Origin: Gigaspora margarita
Taxonomy: Eukaryota; Glomeromycota; Glomeromycetes; Diversisporales; Gigasporaceae
DNA length: 64,000 nt
Assembly: GCA_009809945.1 (NCBI GenBank)
Contig: WTPW01002529.1
Span: 1 to 64,000 of the forward strand
Direction of reading: 5' to 3'
Below the pieces are notes generated by a model. That model ran no database searches, had not been told where the DNA came from, and saw nothing but the letters and a program-made list of their open reading frames with translations. A program made the position numbers and the translations under genes. The stretch's first letter is position 1; each line of letters starts with the position of its first letter. Positions 22,738-34,689 of the stretch are shown one piece after another.

Positions 22738-24053
22738 CAGTGTTGGCCAAAAATGCGGTCATATGATATTTTTTATATGACCACTAGTCATAATGGTCAT
22801 ATAATGATAGTCATATAGGTTTTGGTCATATAAATTATGACTTATTTTTATGACTAATATGACCATTAGTCATATGACCAATTATGACCTAGTCATATAG
22901 CTAGTATATAAAATTACTATATTTTAAATATAAATTGCTTTAGTTTGCGACTCAACCCATTCTTAAAATAATTATATGTATTATATTTAGGGAAGTGCAG
23001 TAAATTACATGATTAGGGTTTACATAGGTCCTGACCCCCCTAGTGATAGGACTGTTGACCAATCAAATTTCATAAAACTCAAAAACGGGTTTGACCTAAA
23101 AATAAGCTACCCCACAATCGACAAAAGTCGCTACATAGTAATGTCTAAATTTTACTAAGCAAATCGATTAAAATTGCTTAAGTAAACTTATTCAGAAGGT
23201 CAAAATACACTTATCACAAAATTTTCATAAGTATTAGAGAATTTTTTATTAATTGATTTTTGATTTTTACGTTCGACGGAAAAATTAAAATTTTTTAAAA
23301 AAATATATCAACGAACGTAAAAATTAAAGGTTAAATAATAAAAAATTCTTTAATTTTAATAAAAATTTCAGAGTATGTGTATTTTGATATTTCAAACAAG
23401 TTTACTTAATCGATAATTATCGATTGACATAGTAGAATTTAGACTTTACTATGTAGCAACTATCTGCGATTACTAATAATCGATTTTGCTTCAATATTAT
23501 TGGCTGTTTATACTATATATATAGGACGTGATAGATGGGCGACCCCTCCAGAAAATTATGTGATTTACTGCACTTCCCTTAGGTTTAATATACATATATA
23601 TCTAGATTAGTACATATACTATTTTCTATACCAGTTGGTACTCACAAGCAAATTGTATAATTATGCAAATATAATAATCATCTTAGCACTACCTAGTAGT
23701 ACTGACAGATTTTCACCAGCATGTGATCAATTAGCGCACCAACAAAAGTTTTTAAAGCTTATTTATGTTAGAGTTAGGGTCTATATTAAGGTTAATAGTT
23801 AGAGGCCCTATTGTAAAATTGCTCAAGAAAAACTTTTTGTTAGAGTACTAAAGGTGGTATAATACTGCAAATTACAAATATGAAAAATTGTTTGTAAAAT
23901 GTTATATATAGTATAATATTATGAATTTAGCTTTTTAATTGGTTAATTTTTTTAATTTTAGGTCATAAGGTCATAATTCTCTTTTTATGACCAAATAACT
24001 TATGACTAGTCATAAAGGTCATATAGGTCATAAAAGGTCATAGTCCAACACTG
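22738..24053. mobile_element. Non-autonomous hAT element with 8-bp target duplication
   Basis: CTTACCGT flanks both sides (22730-22737 and 24054-24061). Ends are CAGTGTTGGCC and its partner GTCCAACACTG. Subterminal regions are packed with GTCATA/TATGAC repeats (22760-22910 and 23960-24045), as in hAT elements where they bind transposase. No transposase frame. A Harbinger-type MITE is nested at 22990-23578. Confidence 0.9.
22990..23578. mobile_element. PIF/Harbinger-type MITE, copy A
   Basis: Ends GGGAAGTGCAGTAAATTACA and TGTGATTTACTGCACTTCCC, flanked by TTA (22987-22989 and 23579-23581). A 3-bp TWA target and GGG-type ends are typical of PIF/Harbinger. The interior has near-inverted arms (AACGTAAAAAT, TTTACTATGTAGC). 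A second copy at 52612-53997 shares ends and interior. Confidence 0.85.
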
Positions 24054-24479
24054 CTTACCGTTACTTGATTGTTTTTTATTGGTCTGACGGGATTATTAGG
24101 GTACTATACTTTTGTAATTGTGATTGTTTGGATCTATTCTGCACTATTCTGTAAGAAGAATTTAATGAATATTATTAGACGCTCTTCAAGACCCATTAGA
24201 TTATCGTCTAGTCCGTTAACCTGATCCTATTGAGACATGCCATTTGACATTGCTATTGTTACAAGTTAAAAATAATCAAAAATAGTATAGTTAATTTCTA
24301 ATCAGCTGTCTGTCATACAATTATATTGTCAAATAAACTACCATCCTATCAAAATTTTTTAGGGTCACATGCATATTTCTTCCCATTCACCCCTCCCAAA
24401 GGGGAACTAATAATTAGGAATCGGCCAAATAAGTCACGACACATCGATGCTATTCAACGTTGCGAAATCACGTAACGAA

Positions 24480-24600
24480 TTTAGAAATTTGGCAGTTGTG
24501 TACACCCCACACTGTTTGAAAAACAGCTATATACACCCCACACTGTTTGGAGAAACGAAACAGCTGTGTAAATCCCACACTGTTCTGAGAAAGGTCTTAA
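24480..24600. repeat. Three short tandem units ending CCCACACTGTT
   Basis: CAGTTGTGTACACCCCACAC, then two diverged repeats about 40-50 bp apart (AGCTATATACACCCCACACT; AGCTGTGTAAATCCCACACT). Too few and too imperfect for a structured array; probable repeat remnant. Confidence 0.6.
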
Positions 24601-25380
24601 TGGAAATAGATTAGAAGTGAATAGAATAGAAAAGTTAAGGTGTTAAGAACCACACTCGGGTAACTGGGTGGCGGCACCATTCCCATAGTTTTCTACATGT
24701 TGTATCTTCATCCTATTTGAATTATGAAATTGATATATTTGAAAATGAAATTGCAATCCGAGCGAGAATAATGATTTTTACCAGATTTTCGTACATTATA
24801 TTTTATTATAATGGTACGATATTTTCATCAATTATATTGTTAGGTGGCAAAACTTATTACGATTAATTAATTCTTAGTTGATTGCAGTATTAGTTTTTAA
24901 TTCGCTATGCAGTGAAGCATTTGTGTAATATTAATATTCTTTAAAAAAGAGCCATGATTAGATTAATTAAAGAGTTGGGTTCTAATCTAATCGCACGGTA
25001 TTTTTGTGGTTATTCATATTTGAACCAATTTTATTAGTAAAACATAAGTTCCTCCAATTGGTAATCAATTTATCAGAATTCCTAGATTGTTTCATTGGCA
25101 ATAAAAAAAAAAACTGTATTTGATTTACAAAAGTCACAATTGTTGAGAAGCGAAATTGACACGAATTAACTATATTAACAAATTGATATCGAGATAAATA
25201 ATTTTTATAGGAGCAATCACGTTATATAATTGTAAGTACTCGTTGACGGGTCTTAAAATTTTAAATGTAATATTTAAATTTAATAATTTTCTTATTACGC
25301 CCTGAAATTGAATCCAACATAAATAAAAAGAATTAGTCAAAACTAAACAAACTAGATTACACATCGGATCCCAAGATGGT

Positions 25381-26018
25381 TCAAGTCTCAATGTCAAAGC
25401 ATATTTGCTCTGACACATATTTGATAAATATATTTCTAGCTTCATTAAAATCTCTATCAATAACCAATCCACGATCGTTAAATTTAAACACTTTAAACTC
25501 CTGATTTATTGTTTATAATCCTCGTTGAGACAAGCTTTACTCGTGTATTCCTCCACAACTCGATTGTTTGTGTATTCTTGTGATTTATGTAATAAAAATT
25601 GTGACCAACCAAGCAACCATCTGCCTGTCTTCGTATTGCTTTTCTTATCATTTTGTTGACCATTTCTTGATTCTTAAATCTGGGTAACACGATGTAGGAC
25701 ACAGGTATTTCGCCAGTTTCTTGTGACATTCACTGATTAAATTTCGAATTTTATCGGTGATTCGAAGTACTTCTTTTTTAATCGATACCTTTTTCTTTTG
25801 TTCTCCCATTCCAAAGCTTTTGACCTGAGAAATTGATAGTTATTATACTTTACACAAAGTCTCTTGCAATACGTGCCATGTCTTTTTTTCTTCCCACTCA
25901 ATAACGTAACCTGACGGATCATATCCTGTCATGAAAGTTCGTACTCCAAGAGTCCAACAAAGATCGCTCTCAAGCGTTTCAATCAATGAGTCAAAAAGTT
26001 TCTTGGAATAAATTTTGG
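25381..26018 (-). pseudogene. Fanzor (eukaryotic TnpB-like RNA-guided nuclease) relic
   Basis: Conserved TnpB/Fanzor blocks occur in correct order on the minus strand but in different frames. RuvC-I-like LGVRTFMTGYDPSGYVIEW is at about 25950-25894 (frame 26018-25843). The basic helical region RITDKIRNLISECHKKLAKYL lies in frame 25839-25648. RuvC-II-like YIVLPRFKNQEMV is at about 25697-25660, with Arg where the catalytic Glu (LPEF) is expected. EEYTSKACLNED, the start of the zinc ribbon, is at about 25553-25517. RuvC-III-like GLVIDRDFNEARNIF is at about 25470-25424, with the DRD Asp kept. The second Cys pair of the ribbon reads FKFNDRG, so zinc binding is lost. At least four frame changes make it a pseudogene. 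Family assignment rests on motif order; an N-terminal part and guide RNA are not identified. Confidence 0.8.
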
Positions 26019-26032
26019 GACACTTTTACAAC

Positions 26033-26549
26033 AGTTAACCCAGTGATTATCTCGAATTGTCACCCTCTATATCATCACTTAGTAAGTTTTATTGGTCAAA
26101 ATAATGCATTCTATTCGCTGAGGAAATTCCATTTCGGGCAAGAAAATCCAACTCATCTCATCTAAAATCATTTTGTATATATTCAAAAACGTTCTTGTTG
26201 CACATAGTGTGATTTGATATCTAGGGAATAGTGAACCCAGTGATCATCAATCACGTGAAATCATGCAATTACATCATTTGTTTACTAGCCTATATTATCA
26301 TCTAATATAATACTAACACTAACCTAACTACTAACCCTAACTTAGCTGTTTTTTGAATCATGTGAAGTGATTATCATGAAGATATCACTGGGTTCATAGT
26401 TCTTGAAACTACCCAATATCCAAGTTTTTCCGTGGCCCTGATCCTATTTCATCTGATATTTGTTTACATTATTTTGCCAATCATAATTATTTTGTGATTA
26501 TATGGAGGGTGATCATCCGTGATCATCCATGATCATCACTGGGTTAACT
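26033..26549. mobile_element. TIR element bordering the Fanzor relic, with a related copy inside
   Basis: Outer ends AGTTAACCCAGTGATTAT and GATCATCACTGGGTTAACT. Inside, 26229-26399 has its own ends AGTGAACCCAGTGATCATC and GATATCACTGGGTTCA, so a relative is nested within it. The interior is non-coding (ACCCTCTATATCATCAC pairs with GTGATTATATGGAGGGT). It lies just beyond the 5' side of the Fanzor relic and may have cut off its N-terminal coding region. Confidence 0.65.
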
Positions 26550-26840
26550 ATAGTATAATCTTCCCTAAATTTTATTTAGCGGAAGATTTAAAATTAATTA
26601 ATCATTAAGGTAACTTGATAAATCCGAAAACGTGCACAGTATCGGTTTGATGCTTGGATGATCATGTGATAGGCTGAAAATCGAACCATCATTATTGATA
26701 TTAGTTTACTAAATTTTGAGAATTAAAAAGAAACCAGTATACCCAATTTAAAACCAATACCATATTAATTTAATGTATATTGTTATTATTATGGTTTAAA
26801 AATTTAACGATAACAGATAATAGATTAGTATGGTTTTAAA

Positions 26841-27372
26841 CAGGTCTACCGAATAATTGATTGTGGGGGGTAATTAATTGCAATTTTTCGAAAATTAATT
26901 GATTGGTGACGCAGCCACAATCAGTCAACTATATTAATAGTTTAGCAGATATTGTATACAAAAGGATAAAAGATACTTTACCAGAGAAAATTGGAATTAT
27001 GTTTGATGGATGGACGTATGATGGCATTCATTTTGTTTGGTTGTTTAGTGTTTATCAAACAGTTCATAAATCTAGAAATCTGACTTTACTTGCAATATGT
27101 ACATTTAAAAAAACTATATAAAGTATATACAATGCATTCATAAAAAAAACATTTATACATAAAAAAAAATATTATTACGTAGAAATTTACTATATTAGGA
27201 TGCGATTAATTTCATTTTCAACTGCATGTCTAAAACTTATATTTTTAACAAATCTCATAAAAGCAAAAATTGCAATTAATTGCAATTAATTACAATTATT
27301 ACGTCATTAATTGAAGTCAACTTTTTTAAATGTTAATTTTAATTGATTGCAATTAATTGTTCGGTAGGTCTG
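26841..27372 (+). mobile_element. Small hAT element with 8-bp target duplication
   Basis: GTTTTAAA lies at 26833-26840 and again at 27373-27380. Ends CAGGTCTACCGAATAATTGA and AATTGTTCGGTAGGTCTG are inverted repeats. AATTGATTGCAATTAA motifs are repeated near the ends. It keeps a piece of a transposase frame (26903-27121). At 532 bp it is a deletion derivative. Confidence 0.9.
26903..27121 (+). pseudogene. hAT transposase fragment (FDGWT motif)
   Basis: 72 codons read YINSLADIVYKRIKDTLPEK, then IGIMFDGWTYDGIHFVWLF. The (F/L)DGWT block with a preceding amphipathic helix is typical of the start of the RNase-H-like core of zinc-finger hAT transposases. Everything upstream (BED finger) and downstream (catalytic Glu, dimerisation domain) is deleted, so it cannot be functional. 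Confidence 0.75.
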
Positions 27373-27380
27373 GTTTTAAA

Positions 27381-28980
27381 TAGTATTTTTACACACCATA
27401 CCAGATCATTTGATATCAATAATAAAAATATGAAAATGATAATGATACTGATTAACATGAACAAGTATACAATAATTGTAAAGCTGAATCTTTTTATTTT
27501 ATTAAATTTGATTTTCATTTCGCTTTCTATTGTGCTTTTATGCTTGTATTATATATTATTTGCCTATTCTATTTCGATATATTACAGTATTTCATAAAAT
27601 AATATTCATAAATAAAAAATTATAGCTATTTTAAACCAATTGTTATATTTGAAATGTAAATATTGGATCAATATAAATTTATATGTGAAGTTTAACAGAA
27701 AAGAAAGCATCTTTAAATTGGTTGAATGAATTTTAGGATATAAAAGACTTCCATCAACTAACTGAACCATTTTAATTAAAGACAAAAAGTACTTTTGAAG
27801 GTACACTATTGTATCCACAGTTATATTTAGTAAAGCAAAAAAATAAAGAATTATGTAATCAAAAATCCTATTAGTCAATGAAATAGACGACTATAATAAA
27901 AGCACTCCCAATAAAAGTATAGCTTATCAGAAAATTTTAGCATAAATAAAAATTAGTTTCCAGACTATCCCGCCCATGTTCGCATGAAGCACAGCCTGCC
28001 ATTTTTTTAGTAAAAGATCTTCATTTAAATCAACAACAACCCAGTTTTTTTTTTTTTATACCTGCCTTTAAAAATTTTACAATCAATAGAATATTCAAAA
28101 ATATCGTTCAAGCAACTTGTCATGGGTCTTTATTCTTGGCATCAAAGAATTACAATTTTATTTTTCGCATTAGTAAGTATTTATGAAAATAAAAGTCGAA
28201 TATTTTGTAACTTTTGATGAGTTGATAAATAATAAAAGAATCAAAAGGGATCATTCAAGTATCGATTTCAATGTTTATTTGGATTGATCAAATAGAATGA
28301 GCACTAGTACAATCACTCACTAATTACAAAAATGATGCTTGATAAGATTTCAATTATGTTATAAATTGCTTATTCAAATTTTCAATGAAAATTTTACATA
28401 AATATAATTATATTTGAGCACTATTATGATCACTTGCTAATCACATTGAGGTTGATGCTTGAGAACAACCAAAATAATCCCTTTTCGCAATTATTTTTGT
28501 TCAAACTTGATCTGAAAATTATGCTTAATTTTCAGTAAAATTTGCCTGAAATTATATATTTCAAGAATGAACATACATCATACTTGCGGTTATAATCTCT
28601 AGCTTGAAATGGACTGAACACTGTTCTTTGTTCGGTAGCTCATCTCGAACCTGATTTTCTTAGTTCAGTAGACTTCTAGAAAGTTTTATAGTTTTGTACT
28701 AGTCCTTGCATTATACCGTTTGTGTACTTTGTAAGATGTTTTCAATACCCAATACATTTTAGTATTCCCATAGTTGCAGTTGTTTACACATTTTTCTTGC
28801 AAAGAATATATTCTTTTATGGATGTACTTTATTTCAAAAATATTGATTGTAATTTTAACAGTATTTTTCATTGATTCTGTGATTGGGAGTAAGGTAGATA
28901 CATACATATCTTACATGTTTTAACAGCATTTTTATTAAATTCATTTGAATCTGGTAGATTTAAATTAATATTATTTCCTG
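27381..28980. other. AT-rich stretch; a diverged 120-bp direct repeat, otherwise nothing recognised
   Basis: GAGCACTAGTACAATCACTC...GATGCTTGATAAG (about 28298) recurs as GAGCACTATTATGATCACTT...GATGCTTGAGAAC (about 28416). Frames of 73-90 codons here have no recognisable domain and AT-driven composition; I do not call genes. Confidence 0.5.
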
Positions 28981-29111
28981 TAAGGGGCAGGCCACTTATC
29001 ATATAATATTTTTTACTTAGTAGCCACCCTCATCTATGTATAGTATGATCACCCTAATCTCAATTCTGATTGGTTAATATAATGATTAATATATATAATA
29101 ATATATAGAGC

Positions 29112-29655
29112 ATTAAATAACTTTTGATCTACTGGTCTGTTTTGAATGATTTTACTTTCGTCTCAATGAGATGATTCTAACAAGCCAAAACCATTAAAAT
29201 CAATTATAGGGTTATAAAATTGCTAAGGTTTTGTATTATTTTATATATATGGGGTGAGTCAGTAGAAAAGGAACAAATTTTTTCTAAGTAAAAGTTTTCT
29301 TGACTTTAAACTTAAATATCTTAACAACTATCTTAGTAAATTTAATAATTTTTTTTATTTTAATCCTATATAATTTCAAAATTAAAATAAAAAATTTTTT
29401 AGTAAATTTGATTAAATAGTTGTTAAGATATTTAAATTTAAAAATTAAAAAAATTTTACTAAAATGATTTGTTACTTTTTTACTGACTTACTCCCATATG
29501 TTAAAATTATATATATATAAAATAAAACAAAACCTTAATAATCTTGTGACTCTGTAATTGGATTTTAGTGATTTTGGGCTTGTTAGAATCATCTCATCGA
29601 GATGAACATTTTGATAGTAAAATCATTCAAAAAGAACTAGTAGATCAAAAGTTAC
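29112..29655. mobile_element. Foldback element with a MITE at its centre
   Basis: Arms AACTTTTGATCTACTGGTCT (about 29121) and AGTAGATCAAAAGTTACTT (about 29638) continue inward through GATGATTCTAACAAGCC. The centre is occupied by 29251-29495, whose ends GGGGTGAGTCAGTAGAAAAG and TTTTTTACTGACTTACTCCC match the mini-element at 47653-47723. The arms are related to the foldback at 59945-60590. Confidence 0.8.
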
Positions 29656-29717
29656 TTAATATTAAATAATATATATATATTATATATTATATACTATATA
29701 TAATTTAATATATATAA

Positions 29718-30722
29718 CCAAAAAACTCTTTCCAACAATCACTTGTACAAAAATTCTGAACAAAAGAAAAACAAAAATTTTTTAGTAAAAGATGAAGCAA
29801 CTATAATACTGGTTTTTATAAAGGTCAACATCTTTGCTATTCTTCTTCGGAACTCCTTTATATATTTAGCAAGCAAGCTAGAAGCGTCAGTTGTGCAAGA
29901 TAACAGACAAACAGTGCTCTTGGTACAAGAAATTCTGGTGGAAGGCAATATTCCTTTCATTAATGAAGGTCTCTTATAGTTGGCTAGACGATGAACTTAA
30001 AAATGAGTTTTTCAATACTTTCTTTAAGGATTTTTAGTAACAAGCACATAAATATCATACACCCAATACCATATTCCTGCTTGAAGTTTTTTTTCTGGAT
30101 TTTTGGACAAAAAGTGGGAAATTCGGCATACCCCCTCCAAAAGATCAGCGCTGTTGTTCCTATCCTAATCGGGAAGAAGGCACATGAGTTGATGAACAGG
30201 AACGACATGTACGGTGTCGTGGGACAGAGGAGTAGGTTGATCGGAGAAATAAAATTCCAGAATGTTCTTATAGTTTCATTTTGTACATATAATACTTAGA
30301 TGATTTATATTACGCAGTATTATATAATTTTTATTACTTTTCTCTTTTTGCCTTTTCTTTTTTTTTCTTTTTTTTGTTTTTTTGTTTTATTTTTTGGTTC
30401 TCGTATAGGTTTTGTAGCTCTTTTCCAATTTATACCTCCCCTTTTTTTTTCCTTTTTTGTTTTCTTTTTTGAACTTGTTTCAAATAGTTGGGCCTATTAA
30501 GGTTAAATTCCTTCTTGGCGATAGTTTTTAGGCAGACTACCCCAACTCTAGCTCACCTGTGAGTTAGTGCGGTGGATTACATTTAGGTGCTCATAGAAGT
30601 AACTGGATGATGTCAGGCTTTTATTTTTTAAGTAGTAGATTAATTAATGTATGGCTTCTTAGCATGCATAAAACTATACAAATAAAGTCATGACGAGATT
30701 TGCCAAAGGTTAAAAAAAAAAA
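29718..30722 (+). mobile_element. Long SINE-like retroelement (copy 1), 16-bp target duplication
   Basis: AATTTAATATATATAA occurs at 29702-29717 and 30723-30738. The head contains TTTCCAACAATCACTTGTAC; the middle has ACAAAAAGTGGGAAATTCGG then ATACCCCCTCCAAAAGATC, shared with copies at 44167-45301 and 51514-52386. The tail is TGCCAAAGGTTAAAAAAAAA, similar to the SINE at 39691-40463 (TGCCAAAGTTTAAAA). Frames of 78 and 102 codons inside are not a recognisable protein. Confidence 0.8.
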
Positions 30723-30738
30723 AATTTAATATATATAA

Positions 30739-31468
30739 GGGAGATGAGGGAATTATAGTGAATTAGATATTGTGGCAAATCGTGATATCTTATGATCCTG
30801 TAATCAGAATTGAATGAAATTTATACCATTCAAATCCTCTTATCAAGATGGATCGAGTGGTATAAATTTTATTTGATCCAAACTGCTAAGTCATGAGATA
30901 TCGAAACTAATACATTTTTTTATATTCGTTAACATATAATCAGCTTTGTGACTCAGTGGTTCAAATTGAGCAATTTTTATATCAATTGATTCCTCTTGAC
31001 GAGAAAAATCAATTGATATAAGAATTGCCCAATTTGGATCACTGGGTTATGAGATATTCATGATTAAACTATTTCAATATATAGAATACTATAGTCAAAG
31101 GGCATTGTGGCAAATCATTGATATCTCATGATCCCATGATCAGAATCCAATAATTTTTATATTATTAGATTCCTCTCATCGAGAAGAATTGAATGGTATA
31201 AAAATCGTTAGATTCTGACCATAGAGTCACAAAATATCAATAATTTGCCACAATACCTCCTAATGCAAAAAAATCTATTTATTTTTAATGAAACTTTAAA
31301 TTCAAATATCTTCAGATTTAATGACCGGAATCAAATGATTTTGGTATCAATTGATTCAGCTTAATGAGATAAATCAAATTATACTAAAATTATTCGACTC
31401 CAGCCAACAAATCATATGATATGACCAAAATATTGTTAACTTCACCATAATACCCCCATCTTCCTTAT
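30739..31468. mobile_element. TIR element built of several internal hairpins
   Basis: Ends GGGAGATGAGGGAATTATAG and CATAATACCCCCATCTTCC. The interior carries three imperfect palindromes that each read GATATCT(T/C)(A)TGATCC...GAT(C)GAG, centred near 30845, 31000 and 31175. Non-coding. The long SINE-like element inserted at its left border. Confidence 0.7.
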
Positions 31469-31589
31469 ATTATATATATTATATAGACGTGATCACTATC
31501 CTGACCCATGTATTCATAGTATAAATCATGTGATAAAATAACATGCCTGTATATCTAAAATTTTTATATGATTTAAAGAATTTTAAAGA

Positions 31590-31845
31590 CGTTTTTGCCC
31601 ATATCTTCTTATCTCCAAGTCCGATTTTAATAAAATTTTGGCAGTAGATACACAAGAACCTGCTCTACAACTTTACTTAGAGCCAAAAATAATATTTACT
31701 TAGTATAAAAAAAACTTTTTATTAGGCCTAATACAGATTTACTAATATATTGTTTATATATTTGTTTATCTCTAATTCCAAATATGGTAATAATATAGCT
31801 ATAGTGCTGATCTTATCCGAATTGGTAATTAAAGTCATTTAAATT
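31590..31845. repeat. Single decayed arm of the foldback family
   Basis: CTGCTCTACAACTTTACTTA, TTTACTTAGTATAAAAAAAA and GTGCTGATCTTATCC match the right arm of the 10855-11402 and 14013-14535 elements. No opposite arm is present. Confidence 0.55.
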
Positions 31846-31956
31846 TCAATCAAACAATTAAGCTATTTACTATTCTTAGATTTATATCTTTTATTTGGTT
31901 TAGGCCCAAGTCTACAAATATTTAGTTCAATCTAGCTTACTTCGAAATCTATATAT

Positions 31957-32137
31957 ATGTTGTAGCCCAGATGACAATCCTGTCCAGATAACAATCGGGC
32001 CAAATTAAATTAGGGTTAGGGTAAAATTAAAGTAGAGTTAGAGATTAGTTTAGGCCAATTTTTATTTTTAGCTGTAAAAATTGTCATCTGGGCTGCCCAA
32101 TTGACAACTGGGCAGGATTGTCATCTGGGCTACAACA
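31957..32137. mobile_element. Palindromic MITE, about 180 bp
   Basis: Ends ATGTTGTAGCCCAGATGACA and TGTCATCTGGGCTACAACAT are perfect inverted repeats and extend inward (ATCCTGTCCAG against CTGGGCAGGAT). The centre contains TTAGGGTTAGGG. Flanked by TATATA, so a TA target is possible. Confidence 0.8.
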
Positions 32138-33300
32138 TATATATATAATCATTATGCAGTTTGATCAATCTATGTAAAAAATATTAGATATGGAATACAA
32201 ACTCTATATCTCAATAACTAAATGACTCTCAAATAACCTCAATCATTTCTAAATAATGAAAATTGAAATAATTATTAATGACTGGTCATTTTAGAGTCAT
32301 TTGAGATCATTTGAAAATTTGTATATGACCAGGTTATTTACTATTACTAGTTTAGGTTGCACTCTAATAAGATATGTTATTAAATAATTTTTATCACAAT
32401 AAAATTTTTTTTTATGCATTATCCTTCTAGTAAGATTAGAGATACAGAAAATTTTTGATGCAAGCCCAAAGAAGCATTTCTTTGACAAGAGCATACTTTT
32501 TGTGCTCTAGGCATGCTCTTATAAAAATTATGATTGGCTAATTTATATAGATCAATTAATTAATAAATTAATATACTAAACCTTACTCTTACTATCTATT
32601 TGGAATCTTTAAAAAAAATACTTTACTTTACTTAAGTCTACTAATTATTAAACAATACTATTTAATTTATATAGATTTAGCTTTTATAATTTAATTAACT
32701 AAAAGTATTAATATAAAATTTTTTTGCAAAGTAAAATCTAATCATTATAGCAAATTTATAAAATTAAATTATTTTGACTAATTATAAAGCTTATTATTTA
32801 TTATATATTTGTTTTTTTGATATTTCTTATTGTAAAATTATATTAATAACCTTTTTAAAAAAACGGCACTCCGTTAGCGATTTTTCAAATATGACATTAC
32901 ATAGATTGTTCGGGGTCCTGCTATACAAAACACAGTTATCAAAATTGACCTGAACTTATTCATTTCATTAATCACTGATCCTGTTAATACAATACACAAG
33001 CATCCTTCATTCAGTTCACAATCCTCTATATTTACCCCCTACTATCTTAATACTACTATTAAAGGATTGATTCTAGCATATCTTATTCAAGATCTACATC
33101 TTCATCCATATAGACTTTCTATTAATGTAGCTTCACAAATTATAATACAAGCTCTTCTTCAAATCTCTGATACAATATACAAACAGTTATAAAAGCCTTA
33201 CTGCTTCAAGTTTACCCAATGGAGGCAGTCTAAAAACATTAGATATCCTACTTTAGACCCAAATTCTATACCTTTATAATCCCGCAAATGAAGCTATAAA
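32138..33300. other. AT-rich stretch with the end of a hAT-like element
   Basis: 32225-32347 matches the last 120 bp of the hAT element at 58694-59420 (AATGACTGGTCATTTTAGAG, TTTGAGATCATTTGAAAA, ending TTATTTACTATTAC). The left end was not found. The rest has no recognisable feature. Confidence 0.5.
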
Positions 33301-34689
33301 TGTATTATAGTGCTTGGATCCGGATATAAAACCAGATATCTGGATAGCCATCTGAATTTATATTTTTTAATCTAGTTATATAAACAGATATCTGTTGATT
33401 ATCCGGTTTCTAATCCGGATTATATTTTGATAAAAATTTTTTAAAGCAAGTAACGTGCGAAAAGCCTATTTAAAGGCTTAGTTCAAATTATTGAAGCTTT
33501 GAACTTGATTATTGCGGAAACGGGGATATACGGCATTCAAATATTACCAAAATCCGCAAAGATGGTAAGTTTAAACAACTTGCTTATTGTTATAGAAATG
33601 GTACTGGGACACAAATTGATATTAATATACTACTTGAACACTACTTGAACAACACGTAAAACAAAGAGGAATAGATTATTGAATCGAGACTGATTATATC
33701 GCGCTTAAAAAAATAAGTGGAAATGACTATCTAAATGAGGTTTTCATTTTTATTTGGCGCATTTGATTTTATTTACTTTTTTTTATTAAATTATTACTTT
33801 AAAAGTTATATTGCGAAATTGGATCTGAAAACTTTTGTTTATGAAGTGTCATGGAATATCAAGAGATGAAGATGTACGTTCTTTTTTTAAACTATGCAGA
33901 AAGGGTTCATTACATAACTATCTTTTTAACGTATCAAAAATGAAATAGTAATATAAAAACTAAACTTGTTATTAAATATTCTTCATGATCTCAAAGATTC
34001 ACTCTCAAGAAATCATTCATCAGGATCTTCAAAGAGGTAACATTACAAGATGATTTATGAAACAAAATGATGGACAAACGGACTTAAAGCTAAGTATTCT
34101 CTTATCTGCTTATTTTATTTATACTTATTTTATTTATGATATTTTTTTTATTTTATAATATAGTAAACATCGATCTTGACTTTAATTCAGGTCAATACAA
34201 TTTTCAAATTAATTATAATAATATTGATATCGTTAGATCACAAGTTAATCACTAAATCTATTATAAATATAGTATTTTCGATTGTTAATACATTTTACCC
34301 TTTCATTCTCTCATAGATCAAAATTTAATACGGCTACTAGAATAAAGTTTGCCGAAGATTTATTGTTACAAAGATTTATTGAGCACAACCTTTACTTAAT
34401 ATGTTCGACATTAAATAGAGGAGCTATTTCAATATTAGATGTATCATATGCTATTAGTATATATTTTGAATAAGACAAATTCGTAATAGTTTACTAATTC
34501 ATGAATATTCATCATATCTACTAGACCCAATATATTTACTAGATTCATCAAAATTCGATATTGTTCTATATAATATTAATAAAATATAATCGTAATATCG
34601 TAATGTGGAGTTTAACTGAAGACAAAAAAATATATATATATAATATTGTTCAAAAAAAATAGATTGGAACAGTGCCCAGTATTCCTCAC

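Larger units (their letters stand above)
28984..31548. mobile_element. PIF/Harbinger MITE split by 2.4 kb of later insertions
   Basis: The left part (28984 to about 29085; GGGGCAGGCCACTTATCATA, ACTTAGTAGCCACC, TTCTGATTGGTTAATATAAT) and right part (about 31478-31548; ATATAGACGTGATCACTATC, CTGACCCATGTATTCATAGT, ATAACATGCC) together match the uninterrupted copies at 54011-54176 and 58433-58588. The left end is preceded by TAA. Between the halves lie a foldback with a MITE in it, a long SINE-like element and another TIR element. Confidence 0.8.

Noticed and set aside
25170..25922. Frames 25170-25472 and 25737-25922 as independent genes
   Set aside because: They overlap the Fanzor relic in other frames or lie downstream; the conserved motifs are in different frames from these products.
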